A DNA stretch of 64,000 nucleotides from Bacteroidota bacterium (lineage in GTDB: Bacteria > Bacteroidota > Bacteroidia > Chitinophagales > Chitinophagaceae), in the NCBI GenBank assembly GCA_016711825.1, contig JADJSG010000006.1:830130-894129 (forward strand). The letters run 5' to 3'. The notes under the pieces were generated by a model. The model searched no databases, was not told the DNA's origin, and saw only the letters and a list, made by a program, of their open reading frames with translations. Made by a program: the position numbers and the translations under genes. Shown here one piece after another: positions 1 to 9,416 of the stretch; position 1 is the first letter of the stretch; every line of letters begins with the position of its first letter.

Positions 1-807
1 GCAAACGCCAGTAAAAGTAAACAAGCCACTTCGCGTAAAAAGGCCCTTGAAAAATTGGTTATCGAAGATATCAAACCAAGTAATAGACGTTACCCAGGTA
101 TTATATTTAAACCTGAAAGATCAGTGGGTAATGACATTTTAAAAACAGAAAAATTAGCAGCTCATCTGGAAGGGGTGACTTTATTTGATGATGTAAGTTT
201 TGAAATTGGTAAAAATGATAAGGTACTCATTGTCAGCAAAAATCAGTTGGCAATTACTACTTTTTTCAATATCATCAATGGGGAAGCAAAAGCCACAAGT
301 GGCACTTATGAATGGGGAACCACCATCACCAAAGCTTATTTACCCAACAACAATCAGGAATATTTTGAAAGCAACTACAATTTAATGGATTGGCTTCGTC
401 AGTTTGTTCCACCACATATTACCGATGCGGATGAAGATTTTCTTAGGGGATTTTTTGGTAAAATGTTGTTTGCTGGTGATGAATTGAGTAAGAAAACCAA
501 AGTACTGAGTGGAGGCGAAAAAGTACGTTGTATGCTGAGTCGTATGATGTTGCAAAATCCCAATGTGATTATATTGGATGAGCCAACCAATCACCTCGAC
601 TTAGAAAGCATTACCGCTTTTAACAATGGGGTTATCGATTTTCCTGGCGTTGTATTAATGGCAACACATGATCAGGCTTTTGCCGATTCGGTATGTAACC
701 GTATCATTGAACTTACCCCTAAAGGGGTCATCGATCGTCTTTGCAACTATGAGGAATACCTCGAAAACGATCGGGTAAAAGAGTTACGAGCTGAAATGTA
801 TAGCTAA
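1..807 (+). CDS. ABC-F family ATPase, C-terminal part (5' end outside window)
   Basis: The reading frame is open from base 1, so the gene starts before the window; a TTG at 55 is not the real start. What remains is a basic linker (KSKQATSRKK) followed by the second ABC domain. It has the signature LSGGEKVR, Walker B VIILDEP with TNHLDLES, and the switch-histidine ATHDQ. The lack of membrane segments and the TNHLD motif place it in the ABC-F translation-factor group; the end of the protein resembles the YbiT/YkpA branch. ABC-F proteins act in the cytosol on ribosomes. Whether this one is a housekeeping factor or an antibiotic-protection protein cannot be decided without the first domain and the full linker. 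Confidence 0.9.
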   Translation, partial: ANASKSKQATSRKKALEKLVIEDIKPSNRRYPGIIFKPERSVGNDILKTEKLAAHLEGVTLFDDVSFEIGKNDKVLIVSKNQLAITTFFNIINGEAKATSGTYEWGTTITKAYLPNNNQEYFESNYNLMDWLRQFVPPHITDADEDFLRGFFGKMLFAGDELSKKTKVLSGGEKVRCMLSRMMLQNPNVIILDEPTNHLDLESITAFNNGVIDFPGVVLMATHDQAFADSVCNRIIELTPKGVIDRLCNYEEYLENDRVKELRAEMYS

Positions 808-989
808 TACATTGATGTTCATTGTACGAGGATATATTTAGTTTGATTTAAAATGGGCAGTAGGCCTTTCGATTTTGAATAACAACCTTCATTTAAGAAG
901 TTGTTCGTATATATTATTTAAATGAAGAAATCTTCAATAGGTGTTTATGTGCATTTCAAACACTACATTTGGGTAAAATAAATGAAAGG

Positions 990-1109
990 ATGAATCAATT
1001 TTGGAGAACAATCATCGCGGGTTTTGGGGCAAAAAAATTGGGTGGTGGCTGTATAAGCACTATCCTCATTTTTATTGTTTTGTATTTTTTATTGGGTAAA
1101 TGCAATTAG
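990..1109 (+). CDS. 39-residue single-pass membrane microprotein
   Basis: A short open frame starts with ATG after a GAAAGG-like ribosome-binding stretch and ends TAG. The product has a basic amphipathic N-terminus (FWRTIIAGFGAKKLGGGC) followed by one hydrophobic helix (STILIFIVLYFLLG) and ends KCN. The layout, with the glycine/cysteine motif before the helix, looks like a designed small membrane protein rather than chance coding. I recall similar short proteins from other Bacteroidota but could not check this. No function is known to me. It lies alone between the ABC-F gene and the convergent paaD. Confidence 0.55.
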   Translation: MNQFWRTIIAGFGAKKLGGGCISTILIFIVLYFLLGKCN

Positions 1110-1115
1110 CCTTTA

Positions 1116-1601
1116 TTAATGGCATTTAAAATAATCAAAAGGCTCTAAGCAACTATTGCATTTATAAAGCGCTTTACATGCTGTAGATCCAAACTGACTG
1201 ACTAATACCGTGTCTTTACTTTCACATAAAGGACAAGGCACTACAGCATCTCTCTCATGAGGATTATTAGCCGTGTTATATTGTGGGGGCGCAATGCCAT
1301 AAGCATTGAGTTTTTGTTTTCCTTCTTCAGTCATCCAGTCGGTTGTCCATGCGGGTGATAATACCTCATGTATATTTACTTGTTTCAACCCATGGGCCAG
1401 TAATTCCATTTTTATATTCACTGCAATCATACTCATGGCAGGACATCCACTATAAGTAGGGGTGATACCAATATCAACCTTATCATCATCATGTATCTGA
1501 ATGTCGCGTACGATACCAAGATCTAAAATAGAGAGTACAGGAACTTCAGGATCTGATACTTGTGCTAAAATAGATAAAATGGATTCTTTCGTAATCATCA
1601 A
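1116..1601 (-). CDS. paaD: 1,2-phenylacetyl-CoA epoxidase subunit PaaD (DUF59/MIP18 type)
   Basis: The 161-residue protein begins with a DUF59/MIP18 domain (SDPEVPVLSILDLGIVRDI, then TPTYSGCPAMSMI with the conserved cysteine). It ends with a PaaD-type zinc-ribbon tail (CPLC near residue 122, CNSC near residue 149). PaaD is thought to assist iron or Fe-S maturation of the PaaABC(E) monooxygenase that epoxidises phenylacetyl-CoA in aerobic phenylacetate degradation. It is the last gene of a minus-strand paaB-paaC-paaD cluster, 6 nt after paaC, and therefore probably co-transcribed. No paaE follows. Confidence 0.92.
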   Translation of the reverse strand: MMITKESILSILAQVSDPEVPVLSILDLGIVRDIQIHDDDKVDIGITPTYSGCPAMSMIAVNIKMELLAHGLKQVNIHEVLSPAWTTDWMTEEGKQKLNAYGIAPPQYNTANNPHERDAVVPCPLCESKDTVLVSQFGSTACKALYKCNSCLEPFDYFKCH

Positions 1602-1607
1602 TTAATA

Positions 1608-2379
1608 TTAAATAGCCTTACCAGGAGGCACCTGGGTACGACTTTTGTAAATATTGCATTTCAGCCAATATATATCCAAGATGTTCGGTATGAATGCCAT
1701 TTTTGCCCCCTTATGAAACCAGGCATTTTCTTTTGACAAAGGATAGGCTAATGTTGCTTCTTGCAAGGTATCAGCAATTGTTTTTTCCCATAGGGGTTTT
1801 AACAAGGAGATATCTACTGCCACTCCAGAAGCAATCATTTCTTTTTCGGATTCGCATGGGTCAAATAGCTCGCCACAATAATCCCAATATGTATAAATCG
1901 CTTCTTGTATTTTTTCTTTACTTTCCGGGGTACCATCACCCAGTCTGACCGCCCATTCACTGCTAAATTTTAAATGATAGCTCACTTCTTTGAGTGATTT
2001 TTCTGCGATAGCAGCCAGTTGCTTGTCGCTACTTGCTTGCAAAGCGGTATAAAAATGATATTGAAAAGCATCAAAAAAGAGCGATTTTACAATGGTTTCA
2101 GCGAAATTTCCCTTTGGCATCTCAAGCAACAAAGCATTGTAAAATGAACGTACATCTCTATGATAGGGGTAACTATTTTCTGTTTTGCCATTACCTTCCA
2201 GTAAGCCAGCATATTGAGAAAAAACTTCTTGCTGCGCCAATATTATCAAGGGCCATGTTTGACAAGGCTATGTCTACTTCAAGGATAGGGGCATGTCCGC
2301 ACCATTCGCTCAAGCGATGACCCTGTATGAGGCAATTATCGGCCAGTTGGAGTATATATTTTAAAAAAGATGGATTCAT
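1608..2379 (-). CDS. paaC: Phenylacetyl-CoA epoxidase subunit PaaC, split by a one-base frameshift
   Basis: Two overlapping frames make one PaaC. The N-terminal frame (2191-2379) carries ADNCLIQGHRLSEWCGH and ALDNIGAARSF. The C-terminal frame (1608-2249) continues with SQYAGLLEGNGKTE. Removing one base from the six-base A run at 2219-2224 (plus-strand view) joins them into about 256 residues, the usual PaaC size. PaaC is the structural partner of the catalytic di-iron subunit PaaA. The gene sits 35 nt after paaB and 6 nt before paaD. I read the break as a probable sequencing indel, but a real frameshift cannot be excluded. Confidence 0.88.
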
Positions 2380-2414
2380 TGATGGGTTGAGTATATTCGT
2401 TTCAATAGTAAATA

Positions 2415-2708
2415 TTACATATGGGTGATTTCGTCGGGCAATTCATAAAATGTCGGGTGACGATATACCTTATCATTCATGGGTTCGTAAAAGCAAGCAG
2501 CCTCATCAGGATTCGAAGCATGAATATGAACGCTTTCTACTGCCCAAATGCTAATGCCTTCCTGACGACGGGTATACACATCACGTGCCATTTCAATAGC
2601 CATTTGTGCATCGGCAGCATGTAAGCTACCTACATGTTTATGATCGAGACCTGCTTTGCTTCTAATAAAAATTTCCCAAAGGGGCCATTCGTTTTTATTC
2701 CCTGCCAT
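2415..2708 (-). CDS. paaB: Phenylacetyl-CoA epoxidase subunit PaaB
   Basis: The 97-residue protein matches PaaB in length and motifs: WEIFIRSKAGLDHKHVGSLHA, ALEMA-type AIEMARDVYTRR, and the end region IWAVESVHI. PaaB is a small bridging subunit of the phenylacetyl-CoA epoxidase. It is the first gene of the cluster here; paaA, which normally precedes it, is absent, and the next gene upstream on this strand is an unrelated lipoprotein. The enzyme would need a PaaA encoded elsewhere. Confidence 0.93.
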   Translation of the reverse strand: MAGNKNEWPLWEIFIRSKAGLDHKHVGSLHAADAQMAIEMARDVYTRRQEGISIWAVESVHIHASNPDEAACFYEPMNDKVYRHPTFYELPDEITHM

Positions 2709-2893
2709 TTGAATTTTATTTTTTACAAAGGTAACTCTTTAAGGCTGATTAAGAAAACTATCTAATAAACAAATCCTATAGATAAAAGCTATACTGTGTC
2801 TTCGAAAAAAAAATGAATTTTTTCATATACAAACATTGATTTCTGATCAAACAGCATTGTGTAATTATAAAAGAGACATGCTTATCAGCCTGC

Positions 2894-3532
2894 CTATGGT
2901 GCGGACTGATGTACATATTGTTCAAAATCAAATCCTTGCAGATAGGCGATTTTCCATTGTCCATTTTCTTTGACAGCACGCACTTGATATGGATTTTGTT
3001 CATCAAGTGTCCAGGTACAAGAGGCCTTATTTTCATTAATCTGCATATTTTTAATAATAAGTAAATTTGAAAACGCATCAGGTCGGTCCTGACATGCACA
3101 CCAAGGGTCGGCGCCGTCGCCAAAGGGTGACATATCACCTACCAGCCATATTGTTTTACCCGATTTCAATGCTTGATCAATGTTTTGTCCAATTTTTTTG
3201 TAATTGTCTATAAATTCTGATGCAAAGCAATCACTTGCTTCCAATGCCTGTAGTCTTTTTTGATGCAAATCAATGTCTAAACTGCTATAAATGGTATCTG
3301 ACGCCTTATTTGTCTTGCCTTCAAATTCGCCTTGTGCTGGTAATTTTTCATACCATTGATACATTTTTCTAACGAGGTCCACCACAGCTGTGGAATCTTT
3401 GCTGTTGTCAGCAATTTGGCCTGATGTAGCATTTGTTTGTTTACTTGTGGTGGAAGTTTCTACCTCAGTACAATTTGTCATCAACAATATAGCACCTATC
3501 CATAAGGTATGTTTTAAAAAAATAGATTTCAT
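2894..3532 (-). CDS. Putative lipoprotein with NTF2/DUF3828-like region
   Basis: The 212-residue protein starts with a lipoprotein signal (lipobox LMTNC, Cys around residue 21), followed by a Ser/Thr-rich linker. The remainder (VVDLVRKMYQWYEKLP ... NPYQVRAVKENGQWKIAYL) resembles the fold of DUF3828/SnoaL-like lipoproteins, which end in a 'W.I..l' strand. This family match is my inference. It probably faces the periplasm or is outer-membrane anchored. The upstream side is a long non-coding region, so it has its own promoter. Function unknown. Confidence 0.7.
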   Translation of the reverse strand: MKSIFLKHTLWIGAILLMTNCTEVETSTTSKQTNATSGQIADNSKDSTAVVDLVRKMYQWYEKLPAQGEFEGKTNKASDTIYSSLDIDLHQKRLQALEASDCFASEFIDNYKKIGQNIDQALKSGKTIWLVGDMSPFGDGADPWCACQDRPDAFSNLLIIKNMQINENKASCTWTLDEQNPYQVRAVKENGQWKIAYLQGFDFEQYVHQSAP

Positions 3533-4315
3533 TGCTTGTAGTTTAGTGACCGAATGTACTATCGAAAAGGGAATAAATACTTGAATTGTTTGAAGCAGTT
3601 AATACATGTGAAAAACAAAGATTAAGCAGGAAGGGTTTTGTAAAGAGGATATCTAAATAAGGATCTATTGGTATGCGTCATCACGGATCATAACACAAGC
3701 ACAAATACGATTAAACAATGATGGTTCGTTTAATTGAGGGGGTGATGAAAAATAAATTTTATATGAATATCAAATTTAAACGAATAAGAATGTATCGAAT
3801 GTTTTATTTGAAAATGTTTACAACCCTATAAGTTTTAATTTATTAATTCATTCTTGTTTGATTTTTATAAAGAATTATTCGTTTCTATTAATAGGAATTA
3901 ATATTTATCTTTGATTTACTAACAACCAAAAGAAAATGGCCAAATAGTTATAAGGCCTAAAAATTAAAAAATAGAATTTTCAATTTTCTTAAAAGGGGTG
4001 TTTTCTTAGTTGTTAAGACTGGTATTGCAGATACCAATAACATGATGATGAATAGCTTAGTTTGGAATTATTGAGTGAGAACAAACAAATTATTTTTAAG
4101 AATTGAAATATTTACCATTTAAAAATGAATACCATTTATAAACGAACATATAATTGAAATAGGAGATTCAGCATTTTTAAAGAGGAAATTGTTTTGAACT
4201 ACAGATGTTTTTAATAGAGGAGAAACATTCTCATTCAGGTTACCCTATAAAGTTGTAATTAGTAACAATATTGAAATCGTTATTTATTAAGTTATAAAAA
4301 TATACACTAGAAATT
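3533..4315. other. Gene-free A/T-rich stretch of about 780 bases
   Basis: No convincing gene was found. The sequence becomes visibly richer in A and T than the flanking paa and dsbD regions. The only open frames are under about 40 codons with no recognisable pattern. No tRNA, hairpin terminator or clear direct repeat was seen. It leads into the equally A/T-rich orphan gene at 4316. Confidence 0.5.
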
Positions 4316-5167
4316 ATGTACATAAAATATTTATTATTGTTTATTCCATTTTTTTCAAATGCACAAATGAATGATAATTATAATTTATATTTTGACTTAA
4401 TCAATAAAGCTGAAAAGTCTTATTTTCTGGATAAAAATGTAGATTCTGCTTATTATTATTTTAATAAAGCTTTTAAAACATATGATTTTGTGTTTGTTAA
4501 AGATTGTATGGAAGCTGCTCAAATTGCTATAATACACAAATCAGATAAGTATGTATTTGAATATTTAAAAAAAGCATTTGAAAATGGTTTTAAAATTAGT
4601 AAGCTATATGATATAGGAAATTTAGCAGGTGATAATTCCCCATTTGATGAAATAGATAGCACGCTTACATTATATGCAAATTTGAAAAATGCATACCCTA
4701 AGGCTCGTACAAAATTTTTAAAAAGAATTAATTTGAATGTTTTAAATATCATTACAAAGGTTGCCGCTATAGACAGAGCTTTTAAAAATAATCCCTATCC
4801 TTATTTTAAAAACTCCTTGTTTGAAAAAAATTTTAAAGTTATTGACTCGCTTTTAAATCAAGGACTTTACCCTTCTGAAAAAATTGTAGGCGTTGACCAA
4901 GTTAATATTTTTAAAGAAACAGGTAAAAATTACTTAGATTTAAATGATTGGTACTTTATACTCAAAGACAAAAGTGGAGCAAAAACATACCAATCGCTTT
5001 TTGATCTTGATGAAACGGAGTTTTTGTCTAGGTTAGCTTATGTTCCCTTGTATCATTGTGATTCTGCATATGTTTACTTAAAAAAACATGCTAAAATGCT
5101 TATTTCAAAAGGGTTAATGCATCCAAGGGAACTAGCAACATTACATGATTTATATTTAAGAGAATAA
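4316..5167 (+). CDS. Orphan secreted protein, function unknown
   Basis: The 283-residue protein has a short signal peptide (MYIKYLLLFIPFFSNAQ, cleavage likely after NA). The mature part is alpha-helical and rich in Tyr, Phe, Lys and Asn. Segments such as DSAYYYFNKAFKTY followed by YVFEYLKKAFENGF resemble one or two TPR-like helical hairpins. I do not recognise the family. Codon choice is strongly A/T-biased compared with neighbours, and gene-poor DNA flanks it on both sides, consistent with foreign origin. The start is the first ATG of the frame and gives a good signal peptide. Confidence 0.65.
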   Translation: MYIKYLLLFIPFFSNAQMNDNYNLYFDLINKAEKSYFLDKNVDSAYYYFNKAFKTYDFVFVKDCMEAAQIAIIHKSDKYVFEYLKKAFENGFKISKLYDIGNLAGDNSPFDEIDSTLTLYANLKNAYPKARTKFLKRINLNVLNIITKVAAIDRAFKNNPYPYFKNSLFEKNFKVIDSLLNQGLYPSEKIVGVDQVNIFKETGKNYLDLNDWYFILKDKSGAKTYQSLFDLDETEFLSRLAYVPLYHCDSAYVYLKKHAKMLISKGLMHPRELATLHDLYLRE

Positions 5168-5546
5168 ATATTCAAAGTATTTTGAGTAACATGCTTTTCT
5201 ATAAAAATGGAATCTTCTAAAAAATCTCACCACTTATTTTAATCTAAACTACGGATTGACGACAAAATCAAATTAAAAACGGTTCTTGCATATCCTTATA
5301 TAAAGGCATTACCAAAGATATCAGACTGAAGAATTAGAAAATTCGCAGTCATTCTTGTAAACATATTGTGACAATATTAAATTCGATTGAAATGTTACTT
5401 TTTTTATTACTGCAATTCGACGTATATGGAATTTTAATGAATATCATTTCCCATAAATCATTTATACGCATACTTTAAATACCCTTTAAAGGGTAGCAAA
5501 TACCCTTATCGAAAGGTTACATTTGTATTTAAATAAACATATTTAT
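5168..5546. other. Intergenic region ahead of the lipoprotein at 5547
   Basis: About 380 bases without a gene, A/T-rich like the stretch before 4316. The last part holds a 14-bp palindrome and a promoter-like element, annotated separately. Nothing else was recognised. Confidence 0.5.
5481..5525 (+). promoter_or_regulatory. Palindromic operator-like site and TAnnTTTG -7 box
   Basis: ACCCTTTAAAGGGT (5481-5494) is a perfect 14-bp palindrome. A further half-site TACCC follows at 5501-5505. A TACATTTG element (5518-5525) matches the Bacteroidota -7 consensus TAnnTTTG and lies about 21 nt before the ATG at 5547. No TTTG was found at the expected -33 position; the palindrome lies just upstream of that spot, as a regulator site would. 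Its role as an operator is inference. Confidence 0.4.
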
Positions 5547-5999
5547 ATGAAATACACTTTGCTTGCTTGCGCACTTATGATGATGGCTATGATTGCTTGT
5601 AAAAAAACAACAACCGAACCAGCACCACAAACCAATAACAATATTACTGGTTTTACTTGGACCGAAAATGGAGGTGCCGTTATCACCGCTGATTCAGCTT
5701 ACTGGACCACAGGGGCCTGGGGCACTGGCATCAGGGCTTTTAAAGGGGCTGGGTTCTCCAATTATTTTGAAATCAATTGGGCCACCCAAAACAATACCTC
5801 TGTTGGGGCAAAAACCTTAACTGTAGGAAGTGATTTTACATTTTTGCAAGGTGCTAGTACCTATACCAACCCTTCAGTTCAAACCTTAAATGTAACTGCT
5901 TTTGCAAGTGATAAATTGTCGGGCAATTGTACAGTAGCCGTTAGTGGAGGCACGATCAACACCCTTGTATGTACCTTTAGCAATTTGCCCCAAAAATAA
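5547..5999 (+). CDS. Small secreted lipoprotein, unknown function
   Basis: The 150-residue protein starts at the ATG at 5547; an in-frame TTG at 5523 lies over the promoter-like box and is unlikely to be the start. The signal ends in MAMIAC (lipobox) followed by KK and a Thr/Pro/Asn-rich linker. The mature domain is beta-rich with many Thr, Gly and Asn and contains TGFTW near its start and a final CTF segment. This pattern is common in Bacteroidota lipoproteins of DUF6252-like type, but I cannot assign a family firmly. It is monocistronic and convergent with dsbD. Confidence 0.7.
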   Translation: MKYTLLACALMMMAMIACKKTTTEPAPQTNNNITGFTWTENGGAVITADSAYWTTGAWGTGIRAFKGAGFSNYFEINWATQNNTSVGAKTLTVGSDFTFLQGASTYTNPSVQTLNVTAFASDKLSGNCTVAVSGGTINTLVCTFSNLPQK

Positions 6000-6115
6000 T
6001 ACTGTTTTAAAGAGCAAATCAAACAACTTGATTCTCGATTCTTTAATTTTAAAATTAAAAAAACGGGTGATTATTCTACCGATATAGTCAATACTAAATG
6101 AGTATAAGGCTATTT

Positions 6116-8228
6116 TTATTGGTTATTATTCGCATCAAATTGCGCAAGTACGGCATCTAAATGCTGTACAAACTTGGCCGCATCTGGATCATAACCATAA
6201 CCTTTTTCAGCAAGCTTATTTTCATTTTCATCAATGAAAAAATAATAAGGTTGTGAGTTTGAATTAAATTTAGTTGCTTGTATATCTTCGTTTTTATCGC
6301 CAATCGTTTTCACTTTCGAACCTAAAAATTTCGAATCATATTGTTCGCTTTCAGGCAAATAGATATTGTCGACATCGGCAAATAAAGATGCTACAATAAA
6401 ACGCTCTTTCATGCGTTTCATCACTTCAGGGTCGCTCCATACTTGTGCTTCCATTTTACGACAGTTTACACAATTGACACCTGTAAAGTCGAGGAAGATG
6501 GGCTTTTTTTCTCTTTTGCTTGCTGCCAAAGCTTCATCATAATCGTAATAAGTTTCTAACCCAAATTTTTTGGCTACCTCAGGCTCATAAATATGAAGTT
6601 TGTCGGCATACTTATGCTGCGGAGTCGTAGATGCACTGTGTTCTCCACCACTGCCCATCTGCGAACCCAATACAAAATCCTGGGTGCCCATAGGAGGTAT
6701 CATCGCACTCATTCCTTTGAGAGGTGCACCCCACAAACCAGGTACTAAATACACCGCAAAGGAAAAAAGCGGTAATGGCAAAAAATAAACGTGGGATGCT
6801 TAAATAGGTTAATCCCCAATCGTTTTTGGGTAATTCAGTATCATGCGAAAACCGTATAAATCCTAATAGATAAAAGGTGAGTATCAACGACAAAACAATC
6901 CAAATAGCAATAAAAATTTCGCGGTCAAGAAGCCTCCAGCCATTAGCCAAGTCGGCATTTGAAAGGAATTTTAACGCTAAAAGCGATTTCTACAATACCA
7001 AATGTAACCTTTACGGCATTGAGCCAACCACCAGATTGCGATAATTTATTGAGCCATGAAGGAAACATCGCAAATAAAGAAAATGGCAATGCCATGCCAA
7101 TAGAAAAACCTAAAAATCCAAATAATGCACCCATTTTTCCACCTTTAGAAATTTCAACCACCAGGTTGCCTATAAAAGGACCCGTACATGAAAAAGAAAC
7201 AATCACCAGGGTGAGTGCCATAAAAAGATGCCCATAAAACTATTCGAATTGGCATTTTTATCGGTTACTGTGCTCCATGACGAAGGAAGGGTGATTTCAA
7301 AGGCTCCTAAAAACGATATACCAAACAACATAAATACCAAAAAGAATACAATATTGACAATCCAATTCGTCGCAATTGAGTTGAGGGCATTGCCACCTAA
7401 GGTAAATGAAATGAGGGCCCCTAAAATGGTGAATATCAAAATAATAGACAAAGAGTAAGTCAAAGCATTTTTGATCCCTGTTTTTCGGTCTTTGCTTCGT
7501 TTTAAAAAGAAACTAACGGTCATGGGTAGCATGGCAAATACACATGGTGTAAAAACAGAAATGAGGCCATATCCTAAACCGCTAAATAATAAATAGGCAT
7601 TGCTACTTCCTGAAGAAACTTCGGAGGTTTTAGGGTCTTTTACAGGGGTGATGGAGGTTGTGGATTTGCTCACCTGGGGCGTATCACTTCCTTGTGCTGT
7701 AGCAGGAATCGCTTGTGCTGTGGTATCAATCGTGGTAGTGACGTTTGTGCTGTCAATACCCGCTACTTCAACATCCGTTATACTTACTTCAAAGGGTTTT
7801 TCTTCAGGCTTCAGGCATTGGGTATGATCGCATGACTGGTATTTGACAGTGCCTTTCAACACCGTATTTTTTTTGGCTTTAAACTTTTGGGTATAAGTAA
7901 TCTCATTTTCATAAAAATGGGTCACACCATCTGTTCCGGGAAATTCCTGATCGATTCTTTTCCCTTTTTCTTTGATTTTTCCGACTATCTCAATATCACT
8001 ATTTTTATTGAAGGTAAACGAAGGGGGGATCAATAAACCATCGCCGCCAGGATCTATACTCCAAAGATGCCATTCTGGTTTCAGCGTACAGTGTATCGTA
8101 AGTTCGTAATCATTCGCTTGTACTTTTTTAACTTTAAAACTCCATGTGGTAGGATCTTCAAATATTTGGGCAAATAGGCCTTGTATAGTCAACAAGACGA
8201 TAACGACTAACGAAATGATTTTTTTCAT
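6116..8228 (-). CDS. dsbD: Thiol:disulfide interchange protein DsbD, with three one-base frameshifts
   Basis: Four frames form one DsbD of about 703 residues. A signal peptide and DsbD-alpha domain (Cys pair in SCDHTQC) are followed by the membrane domain (cysteines in FTPCVFAML and SFSCTGPF) and a C-terminal thioredoxin domain (TGVNCVNCRKM). DsbD moves electrons from cytoplasmic thioredoxin to periplasmic thiols. The breaks lie in homopolymers: one base missing from the A run at 7222-7226, one extra in the T run at 6969-6972, and one extra in the A run at 6763-6768 (plus-strand view). Correction gives a continuous family-like sequence at each point. An alpha-domain paralogue lies 5 nt upstream. 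Confidence 0.9.
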
Positions 8229-8233
8229 ACTAT

Positions 8234-8708
8234 CTATTTTACATTGACACTAAAAGACTTTGTAGTAGGGGCCATGCACATCACATCGTTACAAATTTGG
8301 TAAGCGATATTGCCTGTAAATGATTTTATATCGGCCGATACTACAAAGGTAATTTTAAAGGTGGCTTTGTGCTCATAATATTTCACTTCGCCTATGCCTT
8401 CTAAGTTTTTTTTCAACGAGGCTACCTGATTCTTTAAATTCCACCGGTATTTTTAAAGAAGCAATTTCGTTTACTTCTATTTGTGTAGGTGTTAAGCTAC
8501 CATCACCACCGGGGTTTGCAGAAAATATATGCCAGCCATTTTCTAAAGCGGCTGTAGCTTCTATTGTATATTTATTTTCAACCTGGCTGACAGTAAAATC
8601 CCATTTTATATGGGTTTCATCAAAGGTATTGTGTCTACCCCCTACTGAAAATTGGGCTGAAGCTGAAAATCCAGCAATAAGCGCGAGGCATAAAAAGATG
8701 TATTTCAT
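8234..8708 (-). CDS. Secreted stand-alone DsbD-alpha-like domain protein, one-base frameshift
   Basis: A signal peptide (MKYIFLCLALIAGFSASAQ) leads into a DsbD-alpha-type immunoglobulin-like domain. ENGWHIFSANPGGDGSLTPT parallels the same region of the neighbouring DsbD, and ICNDVMC carries a matching cysteine pair near the end. Frames 8373-8708 and 8234-8416 join after removal of one base from the eight-base T run at 8406-8413, giving about 157 residues. It lies directly upstream of dsbD in the same operon and may act as an extra periplasmic electron acceptor or partner for it; that role is inferred. Confidence 0.8.
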
Positions 8709-8720
8709 GATTGGAAAGGT

Positions 8721-9407
8721 TTAATTATTGATAAGGCTATTAAAAATTTTAAGTCCGTCTACATTGCCGAGTATGCTACTGCAAGCCCTTTCAGGATGTG
8801 GCATCATACCAAATACATTTCTACCCTCATTGCAAATACCCGCTATATTATTGGTTGAACCATTAGGGTTACCCAGGCTTGTATCACCCTGCATATCGCA
8901 ATATTTAAAAATCACTTGTTGATTGTCTTCCAAAGCGCGTATGATACTTGCTTCTGCATAATACCTTCCTTCACCATGAGCAATGGGAATATTGAGGGGT
9001 AATCCTTTTACCTGTTTGGTAATGGCAGATTGGTCGTTTTCGCTTTTAATCCAGGTGTTTTTACAAATAAATTTTTGATGATCGTTTTGCAATAAGGCTC
9101 CAGGCAATAAGCCCGCTTCGCAAAGTATTTGAAACCCATTACATACGCCAAGTACTTTACCGCCATTGTTTGCATGGGCAATTACGCTCTCCATCATCGG
9201 GCTAAAACGAGCTAAAGCACCACATCGCAAGTAGTCGCCATACGAAAAACCGCCTGGGAGCACAATACAATCTTCGGTGCTGAAGCCTGGCAATGCTTGG
9301 TCTTTATGCCAAAGCATGACTACTTCTTGTTTTACATCCTGCTCAAGGGCATGTTGCATGTCTCTATCGCAATTTGAACCCGGAAATACGACTATACCAA
9401 ATTTCAT
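8721..9407 (-). CDS. purQ: Phosphoribosylformylglycinamidine synthase subunit PurQ
   Basis: The 228-residue protein is a class I glutamine amidotransferase. It shows the N-terminal KFGIVVFPGSNCDRD, the oxyanion segment LPGGFSYGDYLRCGA, the nucleophile Cys89 in GVCNGFQILCE, and the His/Glu pair in MMPHPERA near residue 205. PurQ supplies ammonia from glutamine to PurL for the fourth step of purine synthesis, so this organism uses the split PurLQS form. It follows the DUF6427-like gene by 9 nt and precedes the DsbD-alpha-like gene by 12 nt, a mixed-function operon. Confidence 0.96.
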   Translation of the reverse strand: MKFGIVVFPGSNCDRDMQHALEQDVKQEVVMLWHKDQALPGFSTEDCIVLPGGFSYGDYLRCGALARFSPMMESVIAHANNGGKVLGVCNGFQILCEAGLLPGALLQNDHQKFICKNTWIKSENDQSAITKQVKGLPLNIPIAHGEGRYYAEASIIRALEDNQQVIFKYCDMQGDTSLGNPNGSTNNIAGICNEGRNVFGMMPHPERACSSILGNVDGLKIFNSLINN

Positions 9408-9416
9408 GTTAAATAC

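Noticed and set aside
6042..6059. 18-bp A/T palindrome (TTTAATTTTAAAATTAAA) as terminator
   Set aside because: It has no G-C pairs, so a stable hairpin is unlikely, and such palindromes arise easily in A/T-rich DNA.
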